In this document: positions 24,901 to 38,105 of the stretch, one piece after another | How positions within the stretch are numbered: the stretch's first letter is position 1 | How the letters are laid out: each line of letters begins with the position of its first letter | From: Lycocorax pyrrhopterus obiensis | Lineage: Eukaryota; Chordata; Aves; Passeriformes; Paradisaeidae | DNA: 64,000 nt | Direction of reading: 5' to 3' | Assembly: GCA_014706295.1 (NCBI GenBank) | Contig: JACSVZ010000004.1 | Span: 6,142,965-6,206,964, forward strand | Made by a program: the position numbers and the translations under genes | The notes under the pieces: model-generated | Databases searched by the model: none | Seen by the model: only the letters and a program-made list of their open reading frames with translations | Told to the model about the DNA's origin: nothing

Positions 24901-27050
24901 CTCAGTAGCAGCTTTGATTGAGATTGATTTTTGGTGTTGAGAAGCTATCATGAATACAAAAAAGCACCTGAAAAAATATTTTTAAACACCTAACTTACAG
25001 CTCAGCTAATTATATGGGAGCCATGTTCACAGATTATTTCAAAGGAAGGCCTATAGGCAAGATACTAATGCTGAATGAAACAGGCAAAACATCCTTTTGA
25101 GTTTGTCCTACATTTCATCTTAAAGCTCAGCTTTCTTCACATCTCCCAGCCTAATTCATTTAGAATGTTAAATGTTTAGCGCTGTTTAATTCAGCAAACG
25201 GCTACAGTGGAACCAGGGCTTTGCTTGATAAGGCTTACAGGATTGCTTTCAAGATAAAACTGGTTTGAAAATCAAAATGCATTCAAGACAGACTGTTGTT
25301 TTACAACACAGTGTTCCTGGGAATACCACTATGATTTGTAAACAGACTCCAGGTCTGGTTTTGCAAATGGTAACAGGAGGTCAGTGGGTTATGGGGAGAA
25401 TATGGTTTTGTTCTCAGTAGCAAAGATGAGCTTCAGGACTGGGGACTTGGTAGCTCTAAACACTGGGGACTGGTGTTCACTAATGTGATTCTCCTGAGGT
25501 GGGAAAACCAGAGGGAAAGCAGCACTGACTTTGTGCTGCTGAAGTGGTGTTAAGCGATGGAAAAAACCCCACTCAATACCTACTGCTCCTAGTGGGAATT
25601 GCTGCGAGCACCCATGCCAAAGAGGCAGGACTACAGAGGGAAGGAAAAACTGATATTCCTAAAGGCTTTTCCTCTGAACTTGATCACAGACCTAATGCAA
25701 CCAACAACTGACAATCTCATAATTCACATTCGGGGATTTTGTGTTATTTAAATAATTACCAACAGTAACAGGAGAAATGGGAACCTTGATGCCAAACCTC
25801 TTGAACTCTGTCATCAGGGGGAAGGAGAAGAGAAGAGGAGGGGAAGGATAAGGTTTCATTTATGAGCTGTGGGACTGTCCCCGAGGTTTAGCCCCAGCCC
25901 AGATCCAGGCTGAAGGTCGGTTCTCCAGGGTAAAATCAAGGCCATGCATAAGCTGCACCTCACCACAGGTAAATCTTTTCAGCCCTTAAACCAAGACTCG
26001 GAACTGAGTAAACAGGTAACTAGCAGCAATAATAAACATGCAGCTAAAGGTAAGCTTTGAGCAAATCTCCACTCCTTTAAGTCCAATGGCATCAGCATCC
26101 ACACACATTAGGTCTTGTCTGAGTTTTATTTACTGCCCCACTGCAACTCCCAAAATCCTTTTCCTCATCAGCGTGCTCTATAAATGTCCTGGTTAGTCAA
26201 TAATCCCCAACTGGACTTCTCAGCCCTGCGTTATTTTTTACACTGCAATTGTATTTTGCAATGTATTTGCTATCTCTTGACCTGGTACCTACACAAGCCA
26301 AAGCACACCGGATCTGACTGCATTGTTCCTCATTATTTCCCCTGCCTGCGATTGCTTCCAGATGGCCCCGCGCTACAATGACTCCATTCATTCCTCCCTG
26401 GAAGGCCCAGAGGGTGGCAATGGACAACCTTTCCCAAGAGCCCTCCTTTCTGCAGGCATGGAAGGGACCACATTCATCCTGATCACATTCATCCACGGTC
26501 CTGACGTGAGAATGTTTTCAAAGGGTCATAAAAAACTCTGTCAAGAAGTTACTGATGACACCCAAGTTAGTATTTCCTCTTCCAGGGACACGGTGAGAGT
26601 CAGCTCAGATGTGGAACAATACTTTCAGGAAGTTGAAACCAAAATTCCTGCTCAGGAGACATGTCACAGATGGGCCTCAAAAAGAAAAGCCACTCTGGGG
26701 AAGAAAACATCATCTCTCAGCTGACACATTTAAATACCAGATCAAAGAGAGGGGAGTAACACAGGGAAAGATGATAAAGAAGAATTTCATAAGGACTGAT
26801 GCAGTTAACAGACAGCAGAGAATAAAAGGAACAAGAAATTGGTTCCGAACTTTCACATCCATTGCTTTTCAATGATCTATTTTTCCTACATTTTGAGATT
26901 TGAATAAATTGAAGGCAGCCATACTTTTGATAAAAGCAGAAATACTAACAATCCTCTAAGCACTTATAAACCTTTTATTTTATTCCTTCCACTGGAGTAT
27001 CTCAGGGGATTTCATAAGTATGAACTTCTCAAGTGCTGAAGTACAATTCA

Positions 27051-27122
27051 GCTGATTTTACTGGTGGGGAAATTGCAGCAAAGGACAGGTTTGGTTATGT
27101 GTCCAGTAGGTCACTCAGGAAG
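27051..27122 (-). repeat. Possible MIR-type SINE fragment
   Basis: A stretch reading TTTTACTGGTGGGGAAATTG, and ending in GTAGGTCACTCAGGAAG, parallels the complement of the MIR segment 'TTTTACAGATGAGGAAACTG..AGGTCACACAGC'. The match is spread over about 70 bases with heavy divergence. The likely alternative is chance similarity. Confidence 0.4.
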
Positions 27123-29873
27123 TTTTTGTCAGAAGAAGAAACAGTTACTTAACATTAACCTGGAGCCCTCAGCATTAGTCACAAACATTCTTTGTGGTTA
27201 GGAGAGAACAGATGCCAATAGAAGTTTAGCCAAGGGAGTCTAGAATTAAACAAGCCCTGATAAGCACATGCTGATAGGCCATGGTGAACCACAGGAGCAA
27301 CAACATCACACTTCAATGGGATGTGCACTTTTTAATCTGGCAGAGAAAAGCTTCACAACATCCAGTGATGGCAGTCAACTCCTCAGGTCCAACTGGAAAA
27401 CGAGTGACATCTCTCTGACCACTTTGCACCACTTGAACGAGAACAAAGCTACCCAAGCCAGCGAGGCAAAGCCATCAGACCAAAAAGAATCCAGCTCAGA
27501 AAGGTTCTGCCTCCTCAGGAGGCCTGGAACACCCCTTTTCCACAAAACGCTACATAGATCCCAGTGCTCAGTTTACCCAATCAAAGAGGATTCAAAATGA
27601 GGTGGGACTGTGCATGACCCAGCTGTGAAATTGGGCAGCAGGGACTCCCCAGTAGCTACACTGGGCAAAATCCCTCCGGTGTCAGCCTATTTACTCCTTG
27701 TCAGTGGGTGAAGCTGCAGCTTTGTCCTTGCGGGTTTTTAGTTTCATTTCTTTCTGCTGCTTGTGGAAATGTGAACCGGTTAACAACCTTGTTTCAATAA
27801 TATGCAATTCTGAGGGAGGAAAAATTGGGACCTAAGGAACCTGGCTTTTTTTCCTTCCCTTATTATAAAGTCATTTTTCAAATCACCTTTCTGACACATT
27901 TGTCCATATTGATTAGCTGCTTTTAGAATGACATTGTCTGACCTGTCTAAATCCATCAATTGCTCTCCTGCTGATGCTTCATTCCCAGGCTACTTTAGCT
28001 TCTAATGGTATGGTATGAATATTATTCATAAAGTCTTTTTGCTGGAAAGATCAATAATCACATACATCTTACGTTTGCATTCTGGGTGTTGTTCAAGAAG
28101 CCCTTTAACTGGCCACAGACTCCTCTATTTCCCTTTTATCACTGTAGACTGTAAATGTTTCATTAGTAGCATTTAGAGAGTACATACTTGATACTATATC
28201 CCCAGGAGTTTCAAGTGAGTTATTAGGAACTTGTTCAGCATTAGGATTAATGCATATTCCCAGTAGTTTTCACTGCATTTCCATTCTGTGTGCCACAAAC
28301 TCTACAGTTAAATATGTTTTGTCCACTTAGAAACTGTTTGGTAGGGAAGGCATGCCTTAATTGTTCCCAAGACATTGGGTAATGCTCTACTGATGGGCCT
28401 AAGGTTGAACTAATAGGCAAGTAAGATGCAGTTTAGCTTCAGCAGGTTTTAAAGTACTAATGAGGCACAATATAATGAAGTTAAGAACTTGTCAAGACAG
28501 GCAGCTCATATAAAAAGTTGAAACAACCTTCACATTTTTTTTCTTTAAAAAAATTCCAAGATTACCCCAACACTGAGAGGATTTATTCAAGTTAAATATT
28601 TTCTGGATTAATAGAATTTTTAGGAAAGACTTTTTAAAACTAGATGCCCTGATGGAGCAAGGGGCAAAATGTTTCTGCCTGAATATCAGTAGGTCAAATA
28701 TGTTTGCAAAATACCGAGTTTTTAGTCTGAAGAAAGAGTGAGTTGGATATCCTGTATTCCAAGCTGCTTTTTATGCAACTGCTTGTCTATATTTAGCAGC
28801 TATGCAGGCTAGGAAATTTTAGAGCTTTAAAAGAACAAATACTGACTAGTCACCATTTTAACTTTATGACATTTTCCTGGAAGCCCTCTCAGAACAAAAA
28901 TGCAACATTCTAGGTATTTTAGTAACTACAGGATTGATTGGAACTTCATTGGATTTTAACTACTGCATGACAGGCTGTTGTGCTCAGTGACATAAAATAT
29001 TTCATTTTCATTTTCTGACATAAAAGTCTAAGTGTCCTGCTGCTGAGATGTATCAATCAAATCAGAGGTTCAAATAGAATATTATCTTTATGCTGGTATG
29101 AGAGGGAAAACAATGCTTTAGTTCCCAGTCAATCGGTACCAAATGTCTTCACAGTCACTAACAGACTTCTGCACACACTTGTGCAGAGCCATTACTTCAG
29201 GGTTCATAAAGTGGAACACAGCACTTCTGACAAAGCTGTAGCTTTTTTTTTTATTATTTTTAGAACGTAAAAATGTTGCTTGCATCGAAAAGGGAAATCC
29301 AAACTCGCTTTTAGAAGGTTCATTTTACGAGAGGCATTGCAAACAATTAAGGCCCAAGTGTTTTGGAGATAGTGATATTTCAGAGATGTTTGAAGAATGG
29401 TTATAATCTGCCCAAATCCATTTTTTTATGAAGACCACTGGATAGCTGCAATAATGGGTAGGGACACTGTAAGCTACACAATAGGAATTTTTATTTTGTT
29501 TAACGTGACTAGCTCTCTGGCCATGAAGCATGTGATTGTTGTGGACAGGTGGAATGAAGTATTCTCTGCACTTGAAAAGCCTGAACTATTTTAATGCAGA
29601 AAGATGAACAAAAATTTTTAATCAGTAAGTATTTGGCTTATATTACATTTATACCTTAAGTGGGGTTTTTCTTTCTAACTTAGCACAGGCTTTACAAATT
29701 TAATGCAAGCCTGTACCAGGTGTACATCCCCCAAATACCCCTTCTAGTGGCTCACTGGACAGCGGCTCACAGACACTTTTCTTCCATAAGAGCAATTCAG
29801 CACCACGTTAAATTTCCTCAGTCAGCTGAAATATTCAAATGAAAGTTGCTGCTGCAATTAGAGAAAAACAGGA

Positions 29874-29910
29874 GTTTGGGGTTGGTTGGGGTTTTTTTTG
29901 TGTCTTTCTT
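29874..29910. repeat. G/T-rich low-complexity tract
   Basis: GGGGTTGGTTGGGG followed by a T-run. It is the complement of the A/C tracts elsewhere in the window. Confidence 0.7.
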
Positions 29911-31757
29911 GTAGTAAAAGAATAAAAAGATGACTAAAGTGCTTAAATGTTAGAGAAATAAAGCATGACCTGCAGGTAGAAACCCAGTCTGGGGGAAAGA
30001 GAAAGAAAAGAACAAGTCCAAAAGATGAAGTGCTCAGCCTCCAGGCTAGGCTGCCTGCTGATTTCCCATGACTTGGTGTGGGAATGAGCACACAACAAAA
30101 GGCCTCTATCAGACAAGCAACACAAATTTGACTTTTTGCACCTCTCAGTACCAGAATCCTTCAGTTCCACACTGTAGACAAGCAAGTGCTCAATTTCACA
30201 GGAATGCAGGGTCTTCTTGAGTGACTCTCCCAATACAGGGGAAAAGGACTCGGGCTCAGCACTCTGTGCTCCTGAATAAAACCAATCTGGTTTAGCCGCT
30301 GTCCCGGAGCACAGTGGGGCACAGGCAGCCTCTTCCACCTGGAAGCCACAGAGATCATTCCTGCACATGCTTTTGCTGCTTCTCCAGGCACAGTGCCAGC
30401 TCTTCTCCCTCCCTGCATACAGCCAGGCTGGGTAGGATGCCTCAATTTTCACGGACCAGACATCTGAGGCTGTCCTGCAGAAAGGCATCAGGGAGCAAAA
30501 CCTAACCAGAGAAAATGTGCAAACTTTCGATGGTATCAATTGCTTCTTATTGTTCCTTAACAAGTTGTCCTTTTCTAAGGCAGATGTGAATCAGAAACTT
30601 AAAGAGGCACAAATGAACCTCCCCAGGACTGGAAACCAAAAGTACCTCTGCAGAGTATTTCCCTTGGTACCAGCAACACATGAAACATTTCCCTCCCACA
30701 CATGGACAATAGTAACACTTTACTTTTGCTAACCCTTCACAAGATCATCTTCTTTGCAGCTTCTCCTACTCACAAGTCAGTTTGAAAGTGCTGCTGTCCT
30801 GTGCTTAACCCTGGCCCGAAGGACAAAAATCACTGAACTGCAAGGAAAGCTGCAGCACTTGTGCTCACTTCCTCCTTATTCCTTACTTCTGCCTACCACA
30901 TCAAGGAGCTTTTCTATGAAGTACCAAGGAAGAGAGGGAGAAATCCAAGTAAAGGAATTGTTCTGAAGGTTTGCTGCAATAGAATTTATGATGCCTCCTT
31001 AGCAAATAACTGAGTAAGGCTTCATTAAATGTTATTGTCGAGATTTTCACAGTAATATCCTTTTTCATCTGAGGCAGATAATATTGACAGTGTTGCCAAG
31101 TAATTACACCAACAAAGAAAATGTATGGCATTGTGCCCTTACAATTCCTCTTCTGGCTGCCCAGCATGCAGCTCAGCAAGCAAGGCTACAGGCCACTGAC
31201 AGTAGAAGAAATTGTTTTATTTCTTAATTGTGAAGCTCCAGGTTACAGAAATGCCACTCAGATTTGCTAAGCTTCCCAAATAAATAATTGACCATTTCAT
31301 AGCTCAGCACAGTTACTGTACAAGCCCTAATGCAGAGAGGAACTGGCATTTGTTGGCACTTAGTGCAGTGTGCTGGCAATCCAGTGGAAGCCAGACAAAA
31401 TTTGTTCACGTGGTTCCTTTCCCAAACAACCATTTGATCAGAGCACAGGCTCAGTGTGGTTGTGGGAACTGCCAGTTCAATCAAAACCCACCTTGGAAGT
31501 CTTGAGAACTCAGTGAATGTCCCTTCAAATGGTGAACACCTTGTCTCACCTTGACGGTCAATCAGTCACATTTACAAATCTCAGTCCTCCAGATTCTATC
31601 CAATCCAACCCATGAATTTCTGTTTTCATATTGGAAGAACAATGTTCCTCAACATGAGACACTCTTGGGTTTATTTTTTAAGATGCTCCATCTCAACCAA
31701 CATGAGAATTTACTATGGTTAAAAACGTCAAGGATTTTTTACTGTTTACTCTGGTTG

Positions 31758-31789
31758 AAAAAAAAGAAAAAAAAGAAAAAAAAAAAGAA
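31758..31789. repeat. A-rich tract
   Basis: Three A-runs of about 8, 8 and 11 bases are separated by single G bases. It could be an old retroposon poly(A) tail, but no retroposon body is recognisable just upstream. Confidence 0.9.
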
Positions 31790-32385
31790 TAGTTACAGTT
31801 ACCAGCCCAGTTGATCAACTTGCGGTTTTTCTCCTACCTATGAAAACTGCCAAGCTGACAGCATGGAAGTCTGAACCCCATACAAGACACATTTGTACGG
31901 TAAATGGAACAGCAAGTTATGTCTCCCCGCTGCTGAAGCACAGTGTTTCTAGGCTCCTTTGGAAGGACAAGCACAAAGAACTAGGACATAAATCCCCTGC
32001 AATGCCCATTCCATGCCTGGTCTATGGCTCTCACCGCTAAGCAGAGTGTCCATTAGTGTCAGTTGTAACGGGGGATTCTGCACTACGAACATTCTTCAGC
32101 CGGGAATTGCACTGCAAACCCATCCTCTCATTTCACACTGCAAACCAAAACACTCATCACACAGTAATAACTTCTGGTCACTGCTGACCCAGACCCCATC
32201 AAAGCAGTGACCTTGAAATGAAAAGGCCTCGTCTCACTCCCTTCCCTTCCATTTCTCAAGCGGAACAGCAACACCAAGAGTTCTTAGGATTGGAAGGAAT
32301 CCAGATGTAATGGGTCTGTCATTGAACCTTGAGCTCTACACAGGAAGCCAATGAGAACTATTCCCTACCACTCTTCTAAAGGAAG

Positions 32386-32421
32386 ATTAAAAACAACCAA
32401 CCCTCCCAAAAAATCAAAACT
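32386..32421. repeat. A-rich/CCAACC low-complexity tract
   Basis: AAAAACAACCAACCCTCCC followed by an A-run and AAAAC. It belongs to the recurrent A/C tract class in this window. Confidence 0.6.
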
Positions 32422-32950
32422 CCAAGAATTTCATTTTCAGCGACAGGTGAGGAGCTGAGCAATACCCATGAAACTCATCATCACTGACCTCAGGACATCT
32501 CTAACCATCAGCTGATAACATCCAACATTTTCCTATGGCAACCACCTTTGCTACATTCTGATTTATAAGTAGAACATTGCAGATTTTGGAATTGGTCCAC
32601 TGTAACTGACCACCTAAATTATTGGGTCCTTATTTATATGAATTATTAGTTCGAATTAATTTAAGAAGTTTGTTCCCGAGCCAATGCTCCTCTGTTAGCC
32701 CTGTACAACTTGAGTCAAGTGGTAAGGTTGTTTGGAATCGCAGAGATTACATTTTAGTTTTATTTTTTTAATGTATTTTATTTTTATTTTTAAAAGTTTT
32801 AAATGTTGCATTAACTGGGTTATAATATACATAGTGATCTCTTTAATTTCCACTCCTTATGATCTGGTTTTTGGTTGTTTTTTTGGTACAACACTTGCTG
32901 CCTTTTCACTTTCAGAAAATCAAGCCCCAGAATTTAAAGTGAGATCTGTG

Positions 32951-32977
32951 TATAACTATATATACATATATGTATAG
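32951..32977. repeat. (TA)n-type microsatellite with ATAC/ATGT interruptions
   Basis: Alternating TA and TATATACATATATGTATA sequence. It is largely self-complementary and may extrude as a small cruciform. Confidence 0.8.
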
Positions 32978-33282
32978 ATGTGCTATAAAAGTTACAGCAC
33001 AAATATCTACATATGCTGTGTGTTTTAAACACATTAATCTAAGGCTCTGAAAATATCCAGTATGTGAGCATTCTACTTTTAGGTCCGTGGTATTTAAAAT
33101 GGCCAAGGCTGGTTTTTGCACTGCACATAAGGCTTTTTTCTGTTAAAAAAATAATAACTATAAATCTGTTTTCTCATGCCCAAGTAGTCCTTGATGAGAC
33201 ATGTGAGGAAATGCAGTGTGGACTGTCATGAACGGAGCAATAATCATAAAATTAGAAACAAAAGAATGAGACAGAACAAAGC

Positions 33283-33297
33283 TTTTTTTTTTTTTTT
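33283..33297. repeat. T15 homopolymer
   Basis: Fifteen consecutive T bases. It is a likely length-variable site. Confidence 0.9.
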
Positions 33298-33869
33298 AAA
33301 GATTCTAAATCACACACAAAACATTTGTTCTGCTCCAGCTCTTTGTGAACTAATTGGCTCTCCTGGAGGGACAGGTAATTGTACTTGACTACACAAGCTG
33401 TCCTGAAGCTCCCTTGGAAAGCTCCAGTAAGCTTCCAGTGTTAGCAGCCATCAAGGATTTCACAGGTCAGGCATCGGATCGATACAGCTAAAAGCAGCAG
33501 GGACTGTAATGTCGACAGCAGGTTTCAGAAAACGCTGCAAGTGCCAGTTTGTTCCCCTTCATGCAGAAGCTCAAGACAGCTTAATTAACCCTTGGAAAAT
33601 ACAATTTATCCAGAGGCTCTGCGGGTCTGTACTGGGCCTTATTGGTGAGCTGCTAGCAGAGACACTGTAGCTGGCAGCTCTGAATTCCCATTTCCCCCTT
33701 TAATGCTGTTCAGTTAGGATGCAAACAAGCCACGGTTTTAGGAGGAAGCGTTCGCCCTGTCCTGAGCAGCTGCTGCAGGAGGCCACGGAAGCAGCTGCTT
33801 TGTTAGAACTCGCTTGTGATTGCAGCAGGAGCCTGGCCCAGCAGGAGCATTGATCACTCACGTCTTGGG

Positions 33870-33920
33870 TTGTGTGTGGCTGTGTGTGTGTGCAAGAAAA
33901 AAAGAGAGAGGGGGAAAGAG
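33870..33920. repeat. (TG)n microsatellite followed by purine tract
   Basis: Interrupted TG repeat at 33870-33892, then an A/G-only tract with AGAGAG units. Confidence 0.85.
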
Positions 33921-36900
33921 TCATCTCCCACAGGTCTAAATGCTTCTCTGCCCTCTTGTAAAGATGTTCCCTTGTTAGTTGTCTACTTTTACTGTCTTTT
34001 AATACCACATGGCCATGAAAAGTACAGACAAGGTAATTTTCCACATCCCAAAACACCTACATTTTAGAAGACAAAGAACTTGCCAGGGGTGACAGACCAG
34101 TAAGAAGTTAGCTTGTCTGATGTGATATTCAAATTTGTGTCTCCAATGTCAAGCCAACAGGCTGAAGGGTTTTTCCTTCCACAGCTCTTTTCAAGCTAAG
34201 GAAATCTTCTAAGACATGCTTAGAACAACTATGAAAAAATACTCAAGTTACTGAAGCTTGGCAATTTTAACATAGAAATCTGCCTGTGAATTCAGTTAAA
34301 TTATTTATAATATTAACTACTTCAAAACATTAACTATACTTCGATTATTTGTGGGTTTAATGTGTATAATTTCAATTAAATCATGTAAATGTATCTGTTC
34401 AGTTTATATTAACTTCCTTTAATGAATGAAAACCTGCTGCTTTTGTTCTGGACCAGTGAACTCTCACTGGAGAAAACAAGGTAGACATCACTTTCTTTCT
34501 ACTGGTTTGTTCCTGTTTCTGATAGTAAAACACTACCTGAATTGAGTAGGATGAAGGAGATAAAATCAAATTAGAAATTTGATTTTTTTACATGAGTGCA
34601 CACGGATCATCGCGTACACTCACACAGAGACTTGTGGCATTAACTATGCAACTTTGAATCCATATTTTCATCTTCAATAACCATTAAGGACATGGGAATT
34701 TATGATTAAATAAAAAAATGATGAACAACAAGCAACAAGGATTCTAAAAAAAGCAAAAGCAGCCCAGACTATATCTGTGATTGTTGTATTAACACACCCA
34801 CTAAAATGGCACACAAAAACCACTTGATAGAATTATTTAATACATCTATGTCACAGTCCCCCTGTCCAAGAAACTAGATATTAATTTTTCAGGATAGCTT
34901 GTAGGAAACACTCTGCCAGAGGTAGTGAAAAGTGTTGCTTGAAGGTCTGCAAGCAAAGGGGAATGACAGCTACTTGACACATTTCAACCTGGCATATTGC
35001 TACCTACTGGGGAGCCAGAAGGTTCTGAGGTGGGCCCACACTCATCCACATTCGTATTAATGACAGGCAAGAAAAAATAAACCAGTGCTGGAATGACAAA
35101 CGCAGGAGTGAGAAAGGCCTGGGATGCGCCCAACATAAGTGCACAAAAGCAGGAGATCCATTGCAGGGGAAGAACTTGTGCTCACTCATGCAAAGGGCAC
35201 TTTCACATGAGCGTCTTAAATACAGGCACATCGAATTCTCCACAAGAAGAGGGCTTTGCAGATGAATTGGCAACGAAAAAAGACAGAAGTAGGTGACAGA
35301 AAAGAAGTTCTATGGTCGCTTACACCAACTGTGAGTCTGTCTACAGAACTGGAGAAAACATCCTACTGTTTAAAAGTCTCACAGCTTGGACTACAACCAG
35401 CACATTCTTGAAAAGACCACAGAATCCAGCTGGCTATCTCTGATTTGTGAGATCGAGCAGGATAAAAGAAGCATTGCTAAACACCTTGTCCCAGTTCTCA
35501 GGAAGGCTTGAAACTGGAATAAAAAATGTGCAAGATACTAGATGGTAATAAGGGAAGGAGTTGTGATTACTGCTAGAATATCAATTTAATAAGTGAACCT
35601 TTCTGACTCCAGAGCACTCGTGCATATCCATGGAAAGATGTTGAGCTACACAGGTATGAAAACAAGAGCTGAATTCTTCTACCTCTGCCACCAATTCTCT
35701 TCATGTTTCTGTTTTTACTGTAACTATATATTTTTATTTTTATCTGCACTTATACTTTGGTTTTTACTAGTTTGGGGATGAGGTTTCTTTGCAATATTAC
35801 CACTGTAAGGACCTGACCTCTACTGGAACACCTTGGTGCCACCATAACACACAGCAACATCTGACCAGATGGGGTGTGTGGGAGAACAAAGCAACAAAAC
35901 CAACATGTTGGAAACACTTTCTTCAGGAAACACAAATGATTTCTTAGGAAACACCATGAAGTGCATCTTAGCATTTTCTGACAGTTCCAGAATATAGGAG
36001 GTAAAGGTCTTTAAGGAGAGCTCTGCTCTGATATATTCTAAGCAGTGTTACTCATTAGGACCTGTAAGAGCAAAATTTAAATCTCACATAACTCAAGAAT
36101 TCAATTTTAATAATATCAACAAAGAGCTTTTACATTCTCACAATACAATTTAAAAACTAAATCCTCCTGTTAATTATCAGGGAGTGCAGGCTCTCCAAGG
36201 TTGAGTACCTATTTCTGTTTAAAGGTCGACACTAAGTGCTCTAAAATCCACATACTTGCTCAAATTGCCTTGAAATTTGGTGTGTCTCACGGGGACCCAA
36301 GGGAAGGTGAGAGTCATATGCTGAGGGTCACGTTTGCCTGGGCTTTTCAAGATATGCTTGAAAAAGCAGCTTTTTCTAAGTGATAAAATTCTGATAAACT
36401 GGGGTTTTTTTCTATTCTTGCATATCCTTAGTGGATCAAACCACAGTTCTATACAATGTTTAAATGCTATTAACATTCAACATTTGTCACCCTGAACAGG
36501 GAAGTGTCTAACTTCCTGATCCTAAGAGACTATGGAACATCAGGATTCTGAAATCAATGGCTCCCACCTCACTGGCCAACTTTAAAATAAGCTGGAGAGT
36601 ACAAGAGGATGTCTGATATTAACCTACTCTGTGCCTGGTGGCAGTTTGCATTTGGTCCTCCAAAGGAATTCTGGAAACCAACTGAGTTGATATTATTAGT
36701 GATGGAAAAACCTCTGCAAAGACATATTTTATCATGTGGGGTAAATACAATTAAAATATTTTTTTAAAAAGCAAGTTACATATATGAATTCTTGGCTTAA
36801 TGAGACAGGAGAAAAGGCCTGGAAATGGTGACTGGGGAGACTCAGTGTTCTTAGGAAAGTTACAGAAGACAGACTCACTCATTAGTTTTAGACGACATAT

Positions 36901-36927
36901 TTAAAATTCCTGTAGCCATCCCATAAT

Positions 36928-36949
36928 AAAAAAAAAAAGAAAAAAAAAA
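36928..36949. repeat. A11-G-A10 tract
   Basis: Two long A-runs interrupted by one G. Confidence 0.9.
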
Positions 36950-38073
36950 GCCCAAATGTTGGGCAATGTGTCATATTTGTGATTTCTCTGTTAGTAAGCA
37001 GGAATTTCTGATTACATGAAGCATCTGCTTGCTGATGGTGTTGTGAGGAAAATATGGTAGGAGCTGATGACCATACGCTTCGTTATTCCCCGCAACAATT
37101 CGGTGAGGGGCTGTCTCAGCTCAGGGCATGTGGTGTCAGCCTTATCAGGAGACAGCAAACTTGAGCCTTGACGCTGTTTAAGCTCAAAAAGTGTTAGATT
37201 ATATAGAAAAGGCAGGCTTTGTTCATGCTTCATGCACTGGGATCTGTTTGTTTTTACTGAGAGCTTTGGAATTGGCAGTTTGAAAGAGTCATTTACAGTC
37301 CAGTACCTCAGCCCCTCCTTTTCCACTTTCACGAGCCTGTAATTTCTGGGGGGGGCAATGCTACCACAAAAAAAACCCCTTTAAAAATAAAGACCTTGTA
37401 CAGTCTTATCTATGTAGAATAGGACATCTATTCATTGTGTATTAATCAGTAAAATGTTCTGAACAGTAATTGTCTCAATAATAAATGTGGTTTAAAAGAT
37501 CTCCAACCTGTCAGTGTAGTCAGGGAGAATTAACTTAGAAGTTCAGGTGAAAAGAGTACTTGAAGAGAAAATTCCTATTGTGATACTTTCCAAGAGGAAG
37601 CGTGGCTAGCACCAAAAATGGGTCATTTGAGGTTGTGCTTGCACAAAACTTAGTCTAAGAAACTGTTGATAGAAGTATCACTTATTGTGACTTTTTCAGT
37701 CACTGTTTCAGGGAACAAACTTTGAAAATCATCGTATAACCTTTTGGATTTGATCTAATTAGATTTTTAATATTTCATTAATTTATTTCCCTGATGTATC
37801 ACATAAAAATCATGCAAAATACAAGCTTATCAAGTCACAAATTCATTCCTTTTAAGTTTCTTCTTTTTTAGGTTTAGTGATTTAACTCTTCTCACCTCTC
37901 ATCACTATCATCCACACAAGGCCAAATTATTTTGGCATGCCTAAAGGAAGATCGCCAGAGCCATGGAAACTGACAGCCATTGCTCTATTCCAGAATGGGG
38001 ACACATAGAGGAATGGTACAGAATTAGCACAAATTCAGGTCAGGAAAATTCACCCTACTGCTCCTTTTGCTGC

Positions 38074-38105
38074 CAGAGAGAGAGAAAGAGAGAGAGAGAA
38101 GAGAG
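38074..38105. repeat. (AG)n microsatellite, interrupted
   Basis: A/G-only dinucleotide tract with two small interruptions. Confidence 0.9.

Noticed and set aside
26460..26720. Possible CR1 reverse-transcriptase piece (contains TGATGACACCCAAGTTA)
   Set aside because: Only the short TGATGACAC..CAAGTT core resembles CR1. The flanks on both sides do not follow the family, so chance is more likely.
29943..30563. 206-codon reverse open frame
   Set aside because: It begins at TTG, has no recognisable domain and no convincing splice context.
31758..31789. A-rich tract as the tail of a processed pseudogene
   Set aside because: The sequence upstream shows no recognisable coding similarity and no target-site duplication I can identify.
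32275..32345. Possible reverse-strand CR1 tail (GGATTGGAAGGAATCCAG)
   Set aside because: Resembles the start of the reverse CR1 tail, but lacks the ATTCTGTG-type end and a following conserved block.
36950..36964. Small hairpin GCCCAAATGTTGGGC
   Set aside because: A six-base stem is expected by chance many times in a window of this size.
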